NCBI GenBank assembly: GCA_002394605.1
Contig: DGUI01000018.1
Coordinates: forward strand, 1 to 64,000
Direction: 5' to 3'
Source of the DNA: Mageeibacillus sp. UBA4314
Lineage (GTDB): Bacteria > Bacillota > Clostridia > Saccharofermentanales > Saccharofermentanaceae
DNA length: 64,000 bases
The position numbers and the translations under genes are program-made. Shown one piece after another: positions 61,494 to 64,000 of the stretch. Below the pieces are notes generated by a model. It ran no database searches, had not been told where the DNA came from, and was given only the letters and a program-made list of their open reading frames with translations. Numbering within the stretch: position 1 is the first letter of the stretch; each line of letters starts with the position of its first letter.

Positions 61494-63602
61494 ATGAGTT
61501 TTTCGAGAGCAGTGGTTAAGCATAAGGTCTTGATACTGATCATCACACTCCTCCTCCTGATACCGTCAGTCTTCGGGTATATCAACACAAGAGTCAATTA
61601 TGACATGCTTGATTATCTGCCAAAAGATATGGAGACCGTTATCGGGCAGGATGAACTGTTGAATGAATTCGGTAAAGGTGCATTCTCATTCATTATCGTT
61701 GAGAACATGACGCCGCTTCAGGTAGCTGATCTGAAGGCGGAAGTCGAGAAGGTCGAGCATGTGGAATCCGTGATCTGGTATGATTCCATCCTTGATATCT
61801 CAGTCCCTAAGGAGATGCTGCCTAAGAAGGTCTACGACGCATTTAATACTGACCATTCGACTATAATGGCGGTCTTCTTTGATTCCTCCACTTCGTCAGA
61901 CGATACGATGCAGGCGATCGCATCGATCAGGAAGATAGCTGACAAGCAGTGCTTTGTGTCCGGAATGTCAGCACTGGTAACAGACCTTAAGGATCTGTGC
62001 GAGAAAGAGGAACCGATATATGTCGGCATAGCTGTCGTACTGGCACTCCTGGCAATGATGCTCCTTTTGGACAGTTTCCTGGCACCTGTTGTCTTTATCG
62101 TCTCGATCGGCATGATGATCGTCCTGAACCTGGGTTCGAACATCTTCCTGGGTGAGACATCCTACATAACCAAAGCGCTGTCGGCAGTGCTGCAGCTTGC
62201 CGTTACGATGGACTACTCCATATTCCTGTGGCACAGTTATAACGAGCAGAGGGAGAAGATCAGTGACAGGGATGAGGCCATGGCCGTAGCGATCTGCAAG
62301 ACCCTGTCGAGCGTCATCGGAAGTTCTGTTACAACGGTAGCCGGTTTTATCGCACTCTGCTTCATGAGCTTTACGATGGGACGCGACCTCGGCATAGTCA
62401 TGGCCAAGGGTGTCATCATCGGTGTCATCGGATGCATAACGGTTCTTCCGTCCATGATCCTCGTACTTGATAAGCCTCTGCAGAAGAGCAGGCACAGATC
62501 GCTCATTCCTTCAGGCGGTGGAATATCCCGGATGATCATAAAGATCTTCCCGGTATTCCTGATCCTGTTTGCTGTCTTGCTGGTACCTGCTTACTACGGG
62601 TATAGAGAAGCAAATAACGAAGTGTATTACGTCATCTCAGAGTCGATCCCGCAGGATATGCCGAATGTCGTTGCGAACAATAAGCTGAAGCAGGATTTCG
62701 ACATGGCTACGCAGCATATGGTGCTGACTGATGCAACACTCGATCCTGCAGTTACCAGGAAGATGGTCAGCGAGATGGAGCAGGTTGACGGAGTCAACTA
62801 CGTGCTGTCACTGGAATCACTGGTCGGTTCGGATGTTCCGCAGGATATCCTTCCTGATAAGATAACCGACATCCTGAAGAGCGACAAGCGCGAGCTGATG
62901 CTGATCAATGCAAAGTACGGCATCGCCACGGACGAGCTCAATGCGCAGATAACCGAACTGAATGCTATCCTGAAGAAATACGATCCGAACGGTCTCCTCA
63001 TCGGCGAGGGTCCCTGCACAAAGGATCTCATAGATACTACCGATGTTGATTTCCGTGTAGTAACGATCGTTTCCGTAGTGCTGGTATTCCTGATCATAGC
63101 GATCGTTACGAGGAGCTTCTCATTGCCGTTTATCCTGATATCGGTAATAGAGCTTGCGATATTCATCAACCTCGGCATCCCGCATTATACGGGACAGAGC
63201 ATGCCGTTCATCGGCCCCATATTCATAACTACGATCCAGCTCGGTGCCACGGTGGATTATGCGATACTCATGACCACGAGATACAAAGAGGAGCGCATGC
63301 TGGGTTTGGAACGTCGCGATGCGGTACTGACGGCATTAAGGACATCGATACCTTCGATCATCGTATCAGGCACGGGGTTGTTTGCAGCAACGATAGGTGT
63401 CGCGGTCTATTCGAATGTGGACATGATCAGTTCGATGTGTGTCCTTCTGGCAAGGGGTGCATTGATCAGCATGCTGATGGTCATCTTCGTCCTCCCGTCG
63501 ATGCTCATGGCTTTTGACGGACTGATCAGGCGCACAACTTTCGGAATGAGCAAGGATAACAAAAACAGGCCTTCTGAGATAGGAAAGGAGCAAATATCAT
63601 GA
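61494..63602 (+). CDS. MMPL/RND-family transporter
   Basis: A 702-aa membrane protein with about twelve helices in two halves, each with a large external loop after its first helix. TM1 starts HKVLILIITLLLLIPSVFGYI; the TM4-5 core has VTMDYSIFLWHSYNEQ and ATVDYAILMTTRYKEER, the D-Y proton-relay pair of MmpL proteins. It probably exports lipids or hydrophobic compounds by proton drive. It follows a TetR regulator and overlaps the next gene by ATGA. Confidence 0.9.
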   Translation: MSFSRAVVKHKVLILIITLLLLIPSVFGYINTRVNYDMLDYLPKDMETVIGQDELLNEFGKGAFSFIIVENMTPLQVADLKAEVEKVEHVESVIWYDSILDISVPKEMLPKKVYDAFNTDHSTIMAVFFDSSTSSDDTMQAIASIRKIADKQCFVSGMSALVTDLKDLCEKEEPIYVGIAVVLALLAMMLLLDSFLAPVVFIVSIGMMIVLNLGSNIFLGETSYITKALSAVLQLAVTMDYSIFLWHSYNEQREKISDRDEAMAVAICKTLSSVIGSSVTTVAGFIALCFMSFTMGRDLGIVMAKGVIIGVIGCITVLPSMILVLDKPLQKSRHRSLIPSGGGISRMIIKIFPVFLILFAVLLVPAYYGYREANNEVYYVISESIPQDMPNVVANNKLKQDFDMATQHMVLTDATLDPAVTRKMVSEMEQVDGVNYVLSLESLVGSDVPQDILPDKITDILKSDKRELMLINAKYGIATDELNAQITELNAILKKYDPNGLLIGEGPCTKDLIDTTDVDFRVVTIVSVVLVFLIIAIVTRSFSLPFILISVIELAIFINLGIPHYTGQSMPFIGPIFITTIQLGATVDYAILMTTRYKEERMLGLERRDAVLTALRTSIPSIIVSGTGLFAATIGVAVYSNVDMISSMCVLLARGALISMLMVIFVLPSMLMAFDGLIRRTTFGMSKDNKNRPSEIGKEQIS

Positions 63603-64000
63603 ATGCAATGACTAATAAGACTGTAGCTTTGGCACTTGGAGTGAGCATGCTGTCCATGGGGATAGGCGGTGCGACTGCCATGGCATTCAACCAGTCAGAA
63701 GAACAGCAGCCTGCATTGGTAACAGCAGGCGATACTTCTGATGATCTGATCAGATATATGGATGATACGGGCAGCGCTCCTGATACTGATGAAGCGTTCA
63801 AGGAAGAGACGGTATATGTGATCTCCGGCAAGGACGGTACGGTCCAAAAGGTGATCGTAAGCGACTGGATCCGCAACACGGCGGGCAAGACGGGCATCAA
63901 GGATGTGACCGGACTTACGGATATCGAGGTCCTCAAGGACGGGGAGAGCTTTACACTTGGCGGAGACAACACACGTGTCTGGGATACGACCACAGACGAT
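63599..64000 (+). CDS. Secreted partner of the MMPL transporter (partial)
   Basis: The ATG overlaps the MMPL stop, and the frame stays open to the window end, 134 codons. A signal peptide (about residues 8-30, TVALALGVSMLSMGIGGATAMAF) is followed by acidic stretches and the block VYVISGKDGTVQKVIVSDWIRN. Proteins of this kind often accompany clostridial MMPL genes; the function is unknown, possibly an extracytoplasmic adaptor. The C-terminus is missing. Confidence 0.7.
   Translation, partial: MNAMTNKTVALALGVSMLSMGIGGATAMAFNQSEEQQPALVTAGDTSDDLIRYMDDTGSAPDTDEAFKEETVYVISGKDGTVQKVIVSDWIRNTAGKTGIKDVTGLTDIEVLKDGESFTLGGDNTRVWDTTTDD

Overview
The window looks like a chromosome segment from an anaerobic Gram-positive member of the Clostridia (Bacillota). 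The signs are a vitamin-type ECF S-component, an ER-type (SipW-like) signal peptidase with camelysin/TasA-like exported proteins, a Tn916-family integrase/excisionase pair, a polyamine operon led by an XRE-cupin regulator, and AGGAGG-type ribosome binding sites with occasional GTG and TTG starts. The genus cannot be fixed from sequence alone. I saw no rRNA, tRNA or CRISPR array.

Layout. (1) 1-19.1 kb: a surface-export locus. It holds the tail of a probable McrB-like ATPase, a DUF2357-like coiled-coil protein, a SipW-like signal peptidase, two small membrane or coiled-coil proteins, three membrane-anchored TasA-like proteins and a giant (about 3,856 aa) beta-helix-type surface protein. (2) 19.2-21.5 kb: ECF S-component, pyridoxal kinase-like enzyme and a convergent MscS channel. 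(3) 21.5-23.4 kb, minus strand: an XRE-DUF3990 (ADP-ribosyltransferase-like) protein, its partner and a 46-aa Cys-containing peptide, with two 34-bp operator-like dyads and a small inverted-repeat element upstream. (4) 23.4-28.6 kb: polyamine ABC operon potABCD with its XRE-cupin regulator. (5) 28.6-29.0 kb: a gene-free, repeat-rich stretch, then a LytTR regulator. (6) 29.8-37.4 kb: the whole shikimate pathway in one operon, preceded by a Phe/Tyr-rich leader peptide and a terminator, which is a textbook attenuator layout. Two genes are fusions: EPSP synthase-chorismate synthase, and chorismate mutase-shikimate dehydrogenase-shikimate kinase. (7) 37.4-41.5 kb: DUF6935-like protein, TrmL, a degenerate GGDEF-EAL protein, a HAD phosphatase and an LMW tyrosine phosphatase.

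(8) 41.5-53.9 kb: mobile DNA inserted in the 5' end of the LMW-phosphatase gene. Element I (about 10.9 kb) carries integrase, excisionase, a Rep_2-type replication or relaxase protein, a TcpA/FtsK-like ATPase and a type III restriction-modification pair. A second, int-less segment (about 1.6 kb) with a DUF4143 ATPase lies beyond it. Three versions of the phosphatase's first codons mark the junctions. (9) 54.0-64.0 kb: another DUF4143 ATPase with palindromic repeats upstream, a MerR regulator with a classic 19-bp-spacer promoter, a LysR regulator, an alpha/beta hydrolase-lipoprotein-flavodoxin cluster, a truncated ATC hydrolase-like gene, and a TetR regulator with palindromic sites beside an MMPL/RND exporter and its secreted partner, which is cut by the window end.

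The signals most worth a second look are the aromatic attenuator with the multi-fusion shikimate operon, the phosphatase-gene integration site with stacked elements, the XRE-DUF3990 unit with its operators and small peptide, and the ATPase-coiled-coil-SipW-giant adhesin locus.
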